The position numbers were made by a program, and so were the translations under genes. From positions 3,472,001 through 3,536,000 of the forward strand of contig NZ_AP025470.1 in assembly GCF_024347375.1 (NCBI RefSeq): a stretch of DNA of 64,000 nucleotides, given 5' to 3'. This document shows, in pieces, positions 48,841 to 58,242 of the stretch (position 1 is the stretch's first letter; the number at the start of each line of letters is the position of its first letter). Source of the DNA: Vibrio coralliirubri. Lineage in GTDB: Bacteria; Pseudomonadota; Gammaproteobacteria; Enterobacterales; Vibrionaceae. Under the pieces are notes generated by a model that was not told the origin of the DNA, ran no database searches, and worked only from the letters and a program-made list of their open reading frames with translations.

Positions 48841-49323
48841 ATGAAAACCAAACTTATCACCCGAGAAGGTTATAACAAACTCAAAGCAGAACATGACCAC
48901 TTATGGCACGAGAAACGTCCAGAGATCACCAAAATAGTCACTTGGGCTGCAAGCCTTGGAGATCGTTCAGAAAACGCAGATTACACCTTCAATAAGCGTC
49001 TGCTTCTACAGATTGATCGCCGAGTGCGTTTCTTAAGAAAGTTCCTACCTGATGTCACGATCGTGGATTACTCGCCACAACAAGAAGGTAAGGTCTTTTT
49101 CGGTGCTTGGGTCGAAATTGAGAATGATGATGGAGAAATTAAGAAGTTTCGAATTGTCGGTCCAGAAGAGATCTACGGCGATGCTAAAGGCTATATATCT
49201 ATCGACTCACCAATGGCTAGAGCTCTGCTCAAGAAAGAAGTGGATGACGAGTTTACGGTAAAAACACCGGAAGGCGACAAAGAGTGGTTCATTAACTCGA
49301 TTCGCTATGCAGACAACGAATAA
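48841..49323 (+). CDS. greB: Transcription elongation factor GreB
   Basis: A 160-residue coiled-coil protein that enters the RNA polymerase secondary channel and stimulates cleavage of backtracked RNA. The N-terminal coiled coil (GYNKLKAEHDHLWHEKRPEI) is followed by the DRSENADYTFNKR tip and a C-terminal FKBP-like domain (SPMARALLKKEVDDEFTV). Length and basic residues suit GreB rather than GreA. Confidence 0.95.
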   Translation: MKTKLITREGYNKLKAEHDHLWHEKRPEITKIVTWAASLGDRSENADYTFNKRLLLQIDRRVRFLRKFLPDVTIVDYSPQQEGKVFFGAWVEIENDDGEIKKFRIVGPEEIYGDAKGYISIDSPMARALLKKEVDDEFTVKTPEGDKEWFINSIRYADNE

Positions 49324-49380
49324 CCAAACTTAATAGACACTTAGCGATGAGCTGAGTGTTCAGAAAACTCAAACTCCAGA

Positions 49381-49691
49381 TAAAAGAAAACCCCGCAAGG
49401 CTTTCGCCTAGCGGGGTTAAGTCTCTATCGCAGCAATCCGGCTACTGTTTATCTCTTCGAGATAAGGTGCTCCCTGCATCTTTCCTTGATAGTGGCTAAA
49501 TCCTTTAACCAATTTCCTTTTTGTTCATCGCCATCCTAGCGGTGTCCATTCTAGCCTGTCATCCTGACTGGCGAATCTCATCCAGAGATTATCACTTCCT
49601 TGCTGACCACTCATCCTAAGTAATCAAATCTTCATCCTGAAGATACCTAGTCCATTAGGCTTTTTCCTGTTCCTGCCAACTCCCTGTCGAC
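49381..49691 (-). ncRNA. csrB: CsrB/CsrC-family regulatory RNA
   Basis: The minus strand from 49691 begins GTCGACAGGGAGT, as does E. coli CsrB in my memory, and holds about 16 GGA motifs, several as CAGGATG or TAGGATG in hairpin loops. Near the end GCAGGGAGCA and CAGTAGCCGGATTGCTGCGA again echo CsrB. It ends in a strong GC-rich terminator. Such RNAs sequester CsrA. Which paralogue of the Vibrio set (CsrB, C or D) is not determined. Length about 311 nt. Confidence 0.88.
49389..49418 (-). terminator. Terminator of the CsrB-family RNA
   Basis: Stem AACCCCGC plus a second helix, loop GAAA, then TTTTCTTTTA in the minus direction. Confidence 0.9.
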
Positions 49692-49698
49692 AAGTTAA

Positions 49699-49704
49699 AT
49701 ATTA
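49699..49704 (-). promoter_or_regulatory. -10 element of the CsrB-family RNA
   Basis: TAATAT placed 7 bases before the predicted RNA start at 49691. The -35 region (CTAGGA) is poor, as expected of an activator-dependent promoter. Confidence 0.55.
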
Positions 49705-49850
49705 CGGTAATTGAGCGAGTTTCCTAGATAGTCCCAAAAAACATTTCAGGTGGGAAATACGCCCACAAACACACAATTAAATAAAATCAGCAACTTAGGT
49801 TGAGATTAAGACGATATCATCGGTTTAAAGCGACTTAGTCTCACATCACT

Positions 49851-49868
49851 TGTAAGAGATCTCGCACA
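49851..49868. promoter_or_regulatory. UvrY/GacA (VarA) binding-site match
   Basis: TGTAAGAGATCTCGCACA matches the palindrome TGTAAGAGATCTCTTACA at 16 of 18 positions, centred about 168 bp upstream of the RNA start, the distance typical for csrB control in enteric bacteria. It supports control by a VarS/VarA-type system. The rest of 49705-49986 shows no gene. Confidence 0.72.
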
Positions 49869-49986
49869 AAGCAGTTATCAGAAACGGAAATTCGACTTCT
49901 GACAGGATAATTACACAGCCAAAGCTAGAAAAAGCGTACGCTCACCCCCATGTATTTGTCATGATATTAAATAAGAGATTCATCGG

Positions 49987-52317
49987 ATGAGCCAAGCTAT
50001 CTGTCGACTGATCGCTGAAGAACTGAATGTCCGTTCTGAGCAAGTCACTGCCGCAGTAAACCTAATTGACGACGGTAACACCGTTCCCTTTATTGCCCGC
50101 TACCGTAAAGAAGTTACGGGTGGCTTAGACGATACCCAACTACGTAACCTTGATAGCCGCCTTTCTTATCTTCGCGAGCTAGACGATCGTCGCCAAACGA
50201 TTCTTAAGTCGATTCAAGACCAAGGAAAACTCACGCCAGAACTCGAGCGTGATATCACTCAAGCAGACAGCAAGACTCGCCTAGAAGATTTATACCTACC
50301 ATACAAACCAAAACGCCGTACCAAAGGTCAGATCGCAATTGAAGCAGGCTTAGAGCCACTTGCCGATACGTTATGGAATGCACCACAGCACGATCCGGAA
50401 ACGGAAGCCGCTAACTTCATCAGCAGCGATAAAGGCATTGCCGATACGAAAGCTGCACTCGATGGCGCACGTGCGATCATCATGGAGCGCATTGCGGAAG
50501 ATGCGAACTTGCTTGAAAAGATTCGCCAACACCTAAACCGCAATGCAGAGCTTGGTGCTCGTGTTGTGGCAGGCAAAGAGAACGAAGGTGAGAAGTTCAA
50601 AGACTACTTCGAGCATAACGAAGCTCTGAGCAAAGTACCGTCACACCGTGCACTTGCCATGTTGCGTGGCCGAAATGAAGGCTTCCTAACACTGGCAATG
50701 AACGCTGACCCGGAGCAAGAAGAAGGTGTACGTGGTTCGTACTGCGAGAACATCATCTCTGATCACTACGGCATTACCCTAAGCAGCGCACCTGCGGATG
50801 CTTGGCGTAAGCAAGTGATTAGCTGGGCATGGCGCATCAAGGTTTCTATGCACATGGAAACTGAATTGATGGGCGCGATGAAAGAGCGTGCAGAGATCGA
50901 AGCGATTGAAGTATTTGCAACCAACCTAAAAGACCTACTCATGGCAGCGCCAGCTGGTCCTCGAGCAACCTTAGGCTTGGACCCGGGTTTACGTACCGGT
51001 TCGAAAATCGCTGTCGTGGATTCAACCGGTAAGGTTTTGGCAACAGAAACGATTTACCCTCACCCACCTCAAAAGCAATACGACAAATCGGCACACGTGG
51101 TTGAGCAGATGGTTCGTCAATTCAATGTTGATTTGATTGCGATTGGTAACGGCACGGCTTCACGCGAAACCGACAGCTTTGTGGCTGACGTAATTAAACG
51201 CGGCAACCTAAAAGCGCAAAAGATCATTGTTAGCGAAGCGGGCGCATCGGTTTATTCCGCGTCTGAGTTAGCAGCAAAAGAGTTCCCGAACATGGATGTA
51301 TCAATTCGTGGTGCGGTGTCTATTGCTCGTCGTCTGCAAGATCCACTGGCAGAGCTAGTGAAGATTGACCCTAAATCGATCGGTGTGGGCCAATACCAAC
51401 ACGATGTGAGCCAAACTATGCTCGCTAAGCGTCTAGATGCGATTGTCGAAGACTGTGTAAACGCGGTTGGTGTTGATGTGAATACCGCTTCGGCTGCGCT
51501 ACTGACTCGTGTTGCTGGCCTGTCTAGCACCATCGCTCAGAACATCGTGGACTTCCGTGATGAAAATGGTCGTTTTGAAGCACGTACTACACTGAAAAAA
51601 GTCGCTCGCTTGGGGCCAAAAGCCTTTGAACAGTGTGCTGGTTTCCTACGTATCATGGACGGCAAAAACCCTCTCGATGCATCATCGGTTCACCCAGAAG
51701 CTTACCCATTAGTGAAAGCCATCGCCGAGAAAAACCACAAAGACATTAAGTCTCTGGTGGGTAATACAGACTTCTTACGTGGTTTACATGCGGTTGATTA
51801 CACCAATGAGAACTTCGGTGTTCCTACGATAACCGACATCATCAAAGAGCTCGATAAACCGGGCCGTGACCCTCGCCCTGAATTTAAAACTGCAACCTTC
51901 GCCGATGGCGTTAACAGTGTTTCAGATCTAGAACCGGGCATGATTTTAGAAGGTGTGGTATCGAACGTAGCGAATTTTGGTGCCTTCGTTGATATTGGTG
52001 TTCACCAAGATGGTTTAGTGCATATTTCAGCGCTCACCGATCGCTTTGTCTCTGACCCGCGTGAAGTGGTGAAAGCCGGTGACATCGTCAAGGTGAAGGT
52101 AATGGAAGTCGATGTTCAGCGTAAGCGTATTGCGCTAAGCATGCGTATGAAAGATGAACCAGGCCAAGACAACCGCGCGCAACGTTCAAGTGCACCTCGC
52201 ACGCAAAACCGCCCGAACCAAAATTCACAAGGTGGACAACGTCGTCGTGAGGAGCCGCAACAAAACGCGGCGATGGGTGGTGCGTTCGCTGCTGCATTTG
52301 CTAAAGCGAAAAAATAA
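49987..52317 (+). CDS. tex: Transcription accessory protein Tex
   Basis: A 776-residue RNA-binding protein. Order: N-terminal helical Tex domain ([20 protein letters not shown]), YqgF-like domain ([17 protein letters not shown] near residue 335), helix-hairpin-helix segments (residues 500-560) and a C-terminal S1 domain ([18 protein letters not shown]). It ends with a low-complexity R/Q/N-rich tail. Tex affects transcription-RNA handling and toxin expression in other species; the exact role is unclear. Confidence 0.95.
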   Translation: MSQAICRLIAEELNVRSEQVTAAVNLIDDGNTVPFIARYRKEVTGGLDDTQLRNLDSRLSYLRELDDRRQTILKSIQDQGKLTPELERDITQADSKTRLEDLYLPYKPKRRTKGQIAIEAGLEPLADTLWNAPQHDPETEAANFISSDKGIADTKAALDGARAIIMERIAEDANLLEKIRQHLNRNAELGARVVAGKENEGEKFKDYFEHNEALSKVPSHRALAMLRGRNEGFLTLAMNADPEQEEGVRGSYCENIISDHYGITLSSAPADAWRKQVISWAWRIKVSMHMETELMGAMKERAEIEAIEVFATNLKDLLMAAPAGPRATLGLDPGLRTGSKIAVVDSTGKVLATETIYPHPPQKQYDKSAHVVEQMVRQFNVDLIAIGNGTASRETDSFVADVIKRGNLKAQKIIVSEAGASVYSASELAAKEFPNMDVSIRGAVSIARRLQDPLAELVKIDPKSIGVGQYQHDVSQTMLAKRLDAIVEDCVNAVGVDVNTASAALLTRVAGLSSTIAQNIVDFRDENGRFEARTTLKKVARLGPKAFEQCAGFLRIMDGKNPLDASSVHPEAYPLVKAIAEKNHKDIKSLVGNTDFLRGLHAVDYTNENFGVPTITDIIKELDKPGRDPRPEFKTATFADGVNSVSDLEPGMILEGVVSNVANFGAFVDIGVHQDGLVHISALTDRFVSDPREVVKAGDIVKVKVMEVDVQRKRIALSMRMKDEPGQDNRAQRSSAPRTQNRPNQNSQGGQRRREEPQQNAAMGGAFAAAFAKAKK

Positions 52318-52343
52318 TCCGTTAAACTGATTCACCTAAAACA

Positions 52344-52378
52344 AAAAACCTGCATCCCTTAGGGTATGCAGGTTTTTA
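52344..52378 (+). terminator. Terminator of tex
   Basis: AAAACCTGCAT/ATGCAGGTTTT stem with inner CCC/GGG pairing, followed by T run. Confidence 0.9.
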
Positions 52379-52426
52379 TTATGTGTTCAAAAAAGACATC
52401 GAAGTTTGGTTGTATTCTTCGTGCTT

Positions 52427-52552
52427 ATACTCAAAATAATTGGAGTTGCAGCTAGGCAACAAGTAAGTTCAGCCCTATGAGCATAGGGGTTCTATGTGAT
52501 TAGGGTGAACTTACGCAGTTAACAACGCTGCGGCTTCAAGTATGAAGAGTAT
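52427..52552. repeat. 126-bp palindromic element (family 3)
   Basis: Ends ATACTC...GAGTAT. Arms GTAAGTTCA/TGAACTTAC, CCCTA/TAGGG and GTTGCAGC/GCTGCGGC make one long imperfect hairpin. It ends 2 bases before the stop codon of the convergent gene at 52555. I recall near copies in many Vibrio intergenic regions. Confidence 0.65.
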
Positions 52553-52554
52553 AA

Positions 52555-53028
52555 TTACAACACGACCAGCATCTCTGATGGAGCATGAGGCGCAACAGCA
52601 TGACCATAATGATATTTTATGACCTTACGTCGTTTCTCCATCTGTCCCTCCTGAATCGCCGCATCTAAAACATGCTTTGGCAGGCGAAAACGCATGGTAT
52701 AGCCCTTTCCTTGGTCAGCACTGTATGTTCTCAGTGCCAACAAGCTGAACAACCTATCAAAAGGATCTTGTGGCTCTTCTTGGCTAATCGAATTGGCCTC
52801 TGACTCGTTCTCCATTTCATAACCAGGATGGTCTGAAGGATCCCAAGCCGACTGCTGCCTTCGCTTATCGTCCGACTTTACCTTTCGCTCTGCATTGGTT
52901 TTCGCCAACGCTACTGCGGGAGCAACAGGCTCTCGAACTCTATTATCACGCGCAACTTGCTCTGTTTGCACATTAACGGACGGGGCGATAAGTGGCACAC
53001 TCACTGCAGTTGCAGGTGACACAATCAT
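52555..53028 (-). CDS. Hypothetical protein, function unknown
   Basis: A 157-residue protein with no domain I recognise. The first 100 residues are low-complexity, rich in A, V, P, E and K (disordered-looking); residues 105-145 (FDRLFSLLALRTYS, TMRFRLPKHVLDAAIQEGQM) look folded and basic. No signal peptide or membrane helix. It lies alone between tex and bioH, in minus orientation. Coding is supported by the long open frame and a conserved-looking C-terminus. Confidence 0.68.
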   Translation of the reverse strand: MIVSPATAVSVPLIAPSVNVQTEQVARDNRVREPVAPAVALAKTNAERKVKSDDKRRQQSAWDPSDHPGYEMENESEANSISQEEPQDPFDRLFSLLALRTYSADQGKGYTMRFRLPKHVLDAAIQEGQMEKRRKVIKYHYGHAVAPHAPSEMLVVL

Positions 53029-53367
53029 CGCGAACTCCTCAAGAATCGCCCATCACTATTGCTATAACGCTGTTGTACTGTGAGTCAGCACAACAGGCAT
53101 AGCCCAACTTAGCGCAATCAGATCAGGAGAGAGTTAGGTCTGAGTATCATGCAACACGTTGGTATTATACCAATCGTAGTAAATAACTGCTCATCCTAGC
53201 TTGTTAAAATGCTCGATAACGGCGTTAGAGCTTTTGATTGTAGAATAACTACTTATCAAAAAGCTCTGCCTTGTTCTCAAGCCTTTTTCCTACGCTATTT
53301 TTGAACACTTACTTACTTTGATTGGTATTAGGTTATATATCGACCAAGCCGGATATATATTTAGCAA
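53029..53367. other. 339-bp gap bioH / hypothetical gene
   Basis: Contains the MITE-like element at 53167-53328 and the upstream region of the hypothetical gene. No gene seen; the bioH 3' end has no clear terminator other than the palindromic element itself. Confidence 0.6.
53167..53328. repeat. 162-bp MITE-like element (family 2)
   Basis: Terminal inverted repeats beginning ATACCAATC, 21 of 26 positions alike. Inside, 53222-53274 aligns with the core of the family 1 element at 48620-48671. The left end is embedded in a larger palindrome (TTGGTATTATACCAA), hinting at a nested or duplicated terminus. Confidence 0.75.
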
Positions 53368-54144
53368 TTATTTTTGTGCGAAGCTGACAAGCTCACTGCA
53401 AAAGGCATCGGCTTCGGTCATAAACGGTGCATGCGAAGACTGAGTGAAAATGTATTGCTCAGTATGAGGCAGAGCATTCCCCAAGTCTTTTGCAACCTTG
53501 ATTGGCACCAATCCATCTAATCGACCATACAAGCGCAGCATTGGCACTGAAATCTCAGGCAGTTGTTCACGCAGATCAACATCCGACAGCATCTTTAATC
53601 CTGCCAATAATGAGTCAGGATTCGGCAACGGGCGAGACAGCACTGCTTGCTTGAGTTGTTTTACATCTTGTCTTGCTGAAGGGCTGCCCATGGCTTGCAA
53701 TGCCATAAAGCGTTCGATGGTGGTTTGGAAATCTTCAACCAGTTGTTCGGTGAATGCGGTTAATACGTTAGGCTGAATGCCTCGCCATAATACTGGCTCT
53801 TTTGCGGCAGCGAATTTAGGAGAACTGGCGACAGTCACCAGCTTGCTCACGTAATCTGAGTGATGGAGAGCCATGTGCGTTGCGACCAAACCTCCAAGTG
53901 ACCAACCTACCCAAATCGCTTGCTTTGGTGCTTCGGCCAACAGTTGCTGAGCAATCTCTTCAAGATCTTGAGCGTGGCAGTGCGCGCTGTGTCCATACCC
54001 TGGTAAATCGACAACATGCACTCGAAAATCAGCTTGTAATGCATTAACGGTTTGTTGCCATACCGCACCGTTCATTCCCCAGCCGTGAACCAGTACTAAA
54101 TCAGGCCCTTGCCCAGAAACATGCCAATATAACGCGTCACTCAT
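53368..54144 (-). CDS. bioH: Pimeloyl-[acyl-carrier protein] methyl ester esterase BioH
   Basis: A 258-residue alpha/beta hydrolase of biotin synthesis. Oxyanion HGWGMN, nucleophile GWSLGG (Ser near 81), Asp in YGRLDGLVP and His in SSHAPFM form a complete triad. ATG 54144 is used; TTG 54150 would add two residues. Divergent from comF with a 93-bp gap. The remaining bio genes are not in the window, as is usual for bioH. Confidence 0.92.
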   Translation of the reverse strand: MSDALYWHVSGQGPDLVLVHGWGMNGAVWQQTVNALQADFRVHVVDLPGYGHSAHCHAQDLEEIAQQLLAEAPKQAIWVGWSLGGLVATHMALHHSDYVSKLVTVASSPKFAAAKEPVLWRGIQPNVLTAFTEQLVEDFQTTIERFMALQAMGSPSARQDVKQLKQAVLSRPLPNPDSLLAGLKMLSDVDLREQLPEISVPMLRLYGRLDGLVPIKVAKDLGNALPHTEQYIFTQSSHAPFMTEADAFCSELVSFAQK

Positions 54145-54237
54145 TCTCAATATTCCCTACTTTTTCCATCAGCGATAATCCGCGCTTTTCAGTATGGTTA
54201 GCAAAAGGAACACCATAACCCAAAAGCATCGCGAGCT

Positions 54238-54951
54238 ATGTTATCCGATTGGCTACAAAAACACACACCACGTCTGGTCACACCTCAATGCCACCTGTGC
54301 AAACTCGATAAACTGCCCAGTGATAAACACCCTCGATGGTGCAATTCTTGTCTCAAACTCTTTGAGCCAGTGCCACGCTGTCAGCGATGTGGCTTAAAAA
54401 CAGTCACCACTGTCGAACAATGTGGCGAGTGCTTATCAAAACCACCACCGTGGCATCGCCTCTACTGTGTCGGCGACTACACCTTCCCTACAGCAGGTTA
54501 TATTCAGCAAATGAAGTACGCTGATAAGTTTTGGTTTGCACGTGATCTATCTAAGCTATTGGCATCACGTATCGAACACCCTGCTCCGCTGATCACCAGC
54601 GTGCCCCTGCATTGGCGCCGATACACTCATCGCGGCTTTAATCAAAGTCAGCTGCTAGCCAATTACACGGCTCAAGAGCTTGGCGTTAAAAGTGATGTGT
54701 TATTTCGTCGAATTCGCTCAACTGCTTCGCAGCAGGGGCTGACTAAATCCGCACGATTACACAATCTAAAGAGTGCTTTTGCGCTGCGAAAACAAGACTT
54801 TCAAGGAACTATCCCCTCTCACCTCGCGATAATTGATGATGTTGTAACCACTGGCAGTACTGTGTATCAATTATGCCAATTACTACTTGAAGTGGGCGTT
54901 AAAAGGATTGATATTTACTGCATCTGCCGCACTCCTGAGCCCTCTGGATAA
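54238..54951 (+). CDS. ComF family protein (GntX-like phosphoribosyltransferase fold)
   Basis: A 237-residue protein: N-terminal zinc-ribbon with [13 protein letters not shown] and CQRCGLK cysteines, then a phosphoribosyltransferase domain ending in [17 protein letters not shown], the PRPP motif. In other species ComF aids DNA uptake; in E. coli the homologue GntX affects gluconate use. A link to natural competence in Vibrio is plausible. Followed by nfuA. Confidence 0.88.
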   Translation: MLSDWLQKHTPRLVTPQCHLCKLDKLPSDKHPRWCNSCLKLFEPVPRCQRCGLKTVTTVEQCGECLSKPPPWHRLYCVGDYTFPTAGYIQQMKYADKFWFARDLSKLLASRIEHPAPLITSVPLHWRRYTHRGFNQSQLLANYTAQELGVKSDVLFRRIRSTASQQGLTKSARLHNLKSAFALRKQDFQGTIPSHLAIIDDVVTTGSTVYQLCQLLLEVGVKRIDIYCICRTPEPSG

Positions 54952-55060
54952 AAGCTGTGAATCACTACTTGTACAGCAATCCAACAAAAAAGGGCTGAAT
55001 TACAAATCTGACAGGAGTAGAATGGCGCTAATAACCTACAAATCTACTCAGGTATTCGTC

Positions 55061-55645
55061 GTGTCAAATATTACTATTACAGAAACAGCTCAAACTCACT
55101 TTGCCAATCTGCTGTCACAGCAGCCTGAAGGTACAAACATTCGTGTGTTCGTGGTAAATCCAGGCACACAAAACGCTGAGTGTGGTGTTTCTTACTGCCC
55201 AACAGATGCTATCGAAGCGTCTGATACAAAGCTTTCTTTCGAAGCATTCTCTGCATACGTAGATGAGCTAAGCCTACCATTCCTAGACGAAGCTGAGATT
55301 GACTTCGTGACTGACAAAATGGGCTCTCAACTAACGCTTAAAGCACCAAACGCTAAAATGCGTAAAGTATCTGATGATGCGCCACTTGTAGAACGCGTTG
55401 AATACGCAATCCAAACACAGGTTAACCCACAGCTTGCTGGTCACGGTGGTCACGTTAGCTTGGTTGAAATCACTGAAGACGGCGCTGCTATCGTTGCATT
55501 CGGTGGCGGCTGTAACGGTTGTTCTATGGTTGATGTAACGCTAAAAGAAGGCATCGAGAAAGAACTTCTTCAACAATTCGAAGGTGAACTGACTGCTGTT
55601 CGTGATGCAACTGAGCACGATCGTGGTGAGCACTCTTACTACTAA
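55061..55645 (+). CDS. nfuA: Fe/S biogenesis protein NfuA
   Basis: A 194-residue Fe-S carrier: N-terminal degenerate A-type domain and C-terminal Nfu domain with [16 protein letters not shown], whose two cysteines bind the cluster. The conserved start is GTG 55061 ([13 protein letters not shown]). An ATG at 55022 has a much better ribosome site (AGGAG) and would add 13 residues, so the true start needs proteomic evidence. Delivers 4Fe-4S clusters to target proteins. Confidence 0.92.
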   Translation: MSNITITETAQTHFANLLSQQPEGTNIRVFVVNPGTQNAECGVSYCPTDAIEASDTKLSFEAFSAYVDELSLPFLDEAEIDFVTDKMGSQLTLKAPNAKMRKVSDDAPLVERVEYAIQTQVNPQLAGHGGHVSLVEITEDGAAIVAFGGGCNGCSMVDVTLKEGIEKELLQQFEGELTAVRDATEHDRGEHSYY

Positions 55646-55672
55646 TTACTCAGTTAGTATGAATCACTGATT

Positions 55673-55704
55673 AAAAAGGTTGATGCGCAAGCATCAACCT
55701 TTTT
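55673..55704 (+). terminator. Terminator of nfuA
   Basis: 14-bp stem with loop GCAA followed by T run. Beyond it, 55705-55944 shows no gene. Confidence 0.93.
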
Positions 55705-55944
55705 TGTTTTGGGGCTAAACAGATACGCTCGAACACGATCTCACTATGCTCTTGTATTCCTGAACGAAATAACCAGAATTCTCGGTTGGTTACCATCTTG
55801 AGTAAGGTATTCAAGTGATCGCAATCGGTTCCTGCTCTAATAATTCTAGGATATGAAAACTCGGATCTAGGAACTCAACGTCATTTCCCCTATATTAGAA
55901 TGACTTTATAAGAAAGAATTCCAATGAGCTAAGGAGCGAGCGCA

Positions 55945-56496
55945 ATGACAAAAAGGACCAAGCCAGAGATTTTGGCTCAGCAAACTGTCGCTCAATCAAA
56001 ACTATTCTCTATCGAGTCTCTCGATTTACGCTTTTCAAACGGCGAACAGCGCACTTACGAACGCATGAAGCCTAGCGGCCGCAACGCAGTAATGATGGTT
56101 CCGATTACTGAACAAGGCGATATTCTGTTGGTGCGTGAATACGCAGCGGGCACAGAACGCTATGAACTGGGTTTTCCTAAAGGGCTTATCGATCCAGGTG
56201 AGCAGCCAAACGAAGCCGCCGTTCGCGAACTTAAAGAAGAAATTGGCTTCGGTGCCAACAAGCTGACTCCGCTGAAGGAAGTGATCCTTGCACCCTCTTA
56301 CTTCTCTAGCAAAATGACGCTGTTTATCGCAGAAGAGCTCTACCCAGAAAAGCTAGAAGGTGACGAACCAGAGCCACTCGACATTGTGCGCTGGCCACTT
56401 GCTCAAGCCGAAGAACTGTTAACACATCTCGATTTCTGTGAGGCTCGTAGTATTACAGCCCTGCTTTTAAGCCTTCGTGTATTAAACAATAACTAG
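55945..56496 (+). CDS. nudE: ADP compounds hydrolase NudE
   Basis: A 183-residue Nudix enzyme acting on ADP-ribose, Ap3A and NADH in E. coli. The Nudix box is complete (GLIDPGEQPNEAA, then VRELKEEIGF). GGAG-type ribosome site upstream. It is followed after 36 bases by cysQ, the same pair as in other gammaproteobacteria. Confidence 0.92.
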   Translation: MTKRTKPEILAQQTVAQSKLFSIESLDLRFSNGEQRTYERMKPSGRNAVMMVPITEQGDILLVREYAAGTERYELGFPKGLIDPGEQPNEAAVRELKEEIGFGANKLTPLKEVILAPSYFSSKMTLFIAEELYPEKLEGDEPEPLDIVRWPLAQAEELLTHLDFCEARSITALLLSLRVLNNN

Positions 56497-56532
56497 AACA
56501 TTCAGGCTCGCTCTAAGAGTAAGAGAACATTT

Positions 56533-57360
56533 ATGCCAATAACAAAAGATTTGTCTCACCTCCTACCCTCTGTCATTGAGATTGCTCGCTCTGCTGGCCA
56601 ACTCATCTTAGAGATCTACGAGAAAAAAGATTACGAAGAGTTCACCAAGAGTGATGACACACCAGTCACCAGTGCCGACCTTGCGGCGCATAAGCTGATC
56701 TCGAAAAAACTCAGTGAGCTCACGCCTGATATTCCAGTGTTGTCTGAAGAAGCTGCGGACATCAGCCTAGAGCAACGTTCTCAATGGGATCGCTACTGGT
56801 TGGTTGACCCACTGGACGGCACCCAGGAGTTCATCGCACGAAGTGGTGATTTCGCGACAATTATCGCCCTAATCGAACATAACAAGCCAGTAATGGGCGT
56901 GGTATACGCACCCGTTTCAGGTGTGAGCTATTACGCTTACAGTGGCAAAGGTGCTTGGAAGATCCCAGACCTTAATGACAGCGTAAAAATCAAAACGCAC
57001 CGTCACGAGCTGCCAAACCAGTCAATCGCAATGGCGATCAGCCGTCGCCAAGACATCAATCGCATCACTAGCCGTATGAGCTCAGCATGGAATTATGATT
57101 TGGTTCCTCTAGGCTCAGCAGCGCTTAAGGCATGTTTAGTCGCAGAAGGTGCTGTGGATTGTTATCTGCGCCTTGGACCAACCGGAGAGTGGGATACAGC
57201 AGCAACGCAGTGCATTGTTGAAGAAGCTGGCGGACGTATCTTAAGTACTCAGCTAGAACCGCTTTCGTACAATGAAAGAGAGACACTAGAAAACCCGAAC
57301 TTCATTGTACTCGGTGATGCAGATTTACCGTGGGCAGAAATTTTGCAAGGTAAAGACTAG
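56533..57360 (+). CDS. cysQ: 3'(2'),5'-bisphosphate nucleotidase CysQ
   Basis: A 275-residue magnesium phosphatase removing the 3' phosphate from PAP, by-product of sulfate assimilation. Motifs: LSEEAAD (Glu metal ligand), WLVDPLDGTQEFI (D-P-x-D-G-T) and GEWDTAATQCIVEEAGG. Cytoplasmic side of the membrane. Followed by a strong terminator before the convergent gsp operon. Confidence 0.95.
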   Translation: MPITKDLSHLLPSVIEIARSAGQLILEIYEKKDYEEFTKSDDTPVTSADLAAHKLISKKLSELTPDIPVLSEEAADISLEQRSQWDRYWLVDPLDGTQEFIARSGDFATIIALIEHNKPVMGVVYAPVSGVSYYAYSGKGAWKIPDLNDSVKIKTHRHELPNQSIAMAISRRQDINRITSRMSSAWNYDLVPLGSAALKACLVAEGAVDCYLRLGPTGEWDTAATQCIVEEAGGRILSTQLEPLSYNERETLENPNFIVLGDADLPWAEILQGKD

Positions 57361-57395
57361 GCGAGTTTGCTCCCTGTAACTCTCATTATTCAAAC

Positions 57396-57428
57396 AAAAC
57401 GGGCACCTCAATGAGGTGCCCGTTTTTT
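57396..57428. terminator. Bidirectional terminator cysQ / gspN
   Basis: AAAACGGGCACCT/AGGTGCCCGTTTT perfect 13-bp stem, 5-base loop, T run on the plus side and T-rich on the minus side. Confidence 0.92.
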
Positions 57429-57461
57429 ATATCTCGTAATTTAGTGACCCTAGCTGTTTAG

Positions 57462-58241
57462 CTAAAAACGACCTTGATAAGTAAATTGGTACTTACCTTG
57501 GCTATCAGGGTTACCCAACCACTTAAGCTGACTCTGCATTGCTGGCGGGAATGCCGTACCCGGCTTAAACCATGCCGCCGACGTGTAGCGTTGGTTAGGT
57601 GTTAGGCTCGCTGAGAACTCACTGTCTACCTGTTCGCTCTTCTGAACACCTTTCGCTGCAATTGTGCTGTCTTCACAGGTGATGTCCGCAATCACAGGGC
57701 CAAGGTCTAACGATCCAACGGGAGAATCGACTGCAGCACCAGACCAAGCCAGTGTACCTTCACCAGATTGACACCAAGGCTGAGCGTGAACCGCATGCTT
57801 AATCGTCAGTTCAACTTGCCCACCAATAGAAACCGGTACTGGAATAGCTGGAGCGTATTTCATCACGTTCATAGCAGGCATTGAAGCCACTAAATTTTCT
57901 GCGTATGCGCCGCTCATGCTGTACCCGACACGCCCTTTACCTGATAAGTTCATGTCGCTGTTACGACCAAAACGAACCGCTAGTTCTGCTTTGGCTTGAA
58001 ATAGCTTAGAAAACTGGAAGTCCCACTGCACTGAACCGTAATTAATGCGCTGCCACACGAGGTTGTTAGCGCTGCCTTGCCAAACGGTGCCCTCAACGCC
58101 TTCGATACTCAAACCGCGCACAGCAGGAGCCTGCTTGAGAGCAAAAGAAGCCGGCAAGTGCAGCAACAAGCTGACCGAGAAAAAGACGATAAAGATGCCA
58201 CTGAAGAGCAGGCCATACTTAAAAGATAAACCGCGTTTCAC
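57462..58241 (-). CDS. gspN: Type II secretion protein GspN (EpsN)
   Basis: A 259-residue protein anchored by one N-terminal helix (GLLFSGIFIVFFSVSLLLHL) with a periplasmic domain. It starts at GTG 58241, one base after the gspM stop, with GAGG upstream; the longer open frame lies within gspM. GspN is the non-universal last gene of the operon; its role is unclear. The GTVWQGSANNL segment is typical of the family. Confidence 0.9.
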   Translation of the reverse strand: MKRGLSFKYGLLFSGIFIVFFSVSLLLHLPASFALKQAPAVRGLSIEGVEGTVWQGSANNLVWQRINYGSVQWDFQFSKLFQAKAELAVRFGRNSDMNLSGKGRVGYSMSGAYAENLVASMPAMNVMKYAPAIPVPVSIGGQVELTIKHAVHAQPWCQSGEGTLAWSGAAVDSPVGSLDLGPVIADITCEDSTIAAKGVQKSEQVDSEFSASLTPNQRYTSAAWFKPGTAFPPAMQSQLKWLGNPDSQGKYQFTYQGRF

Positions 58242-58242
58242 A

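Noticed and set aside
49321..49691. Possible degraded gene in the greB-tex gap
   Set aside because: The repeated TCC spacing is explained by GGA motifs of a CsrB-type RNA on the minus strand.
54887..55021. Upstream extension of nfuA overlapping comF
   Set aside because: It is the comF sequence in another frame; family length excludes it.
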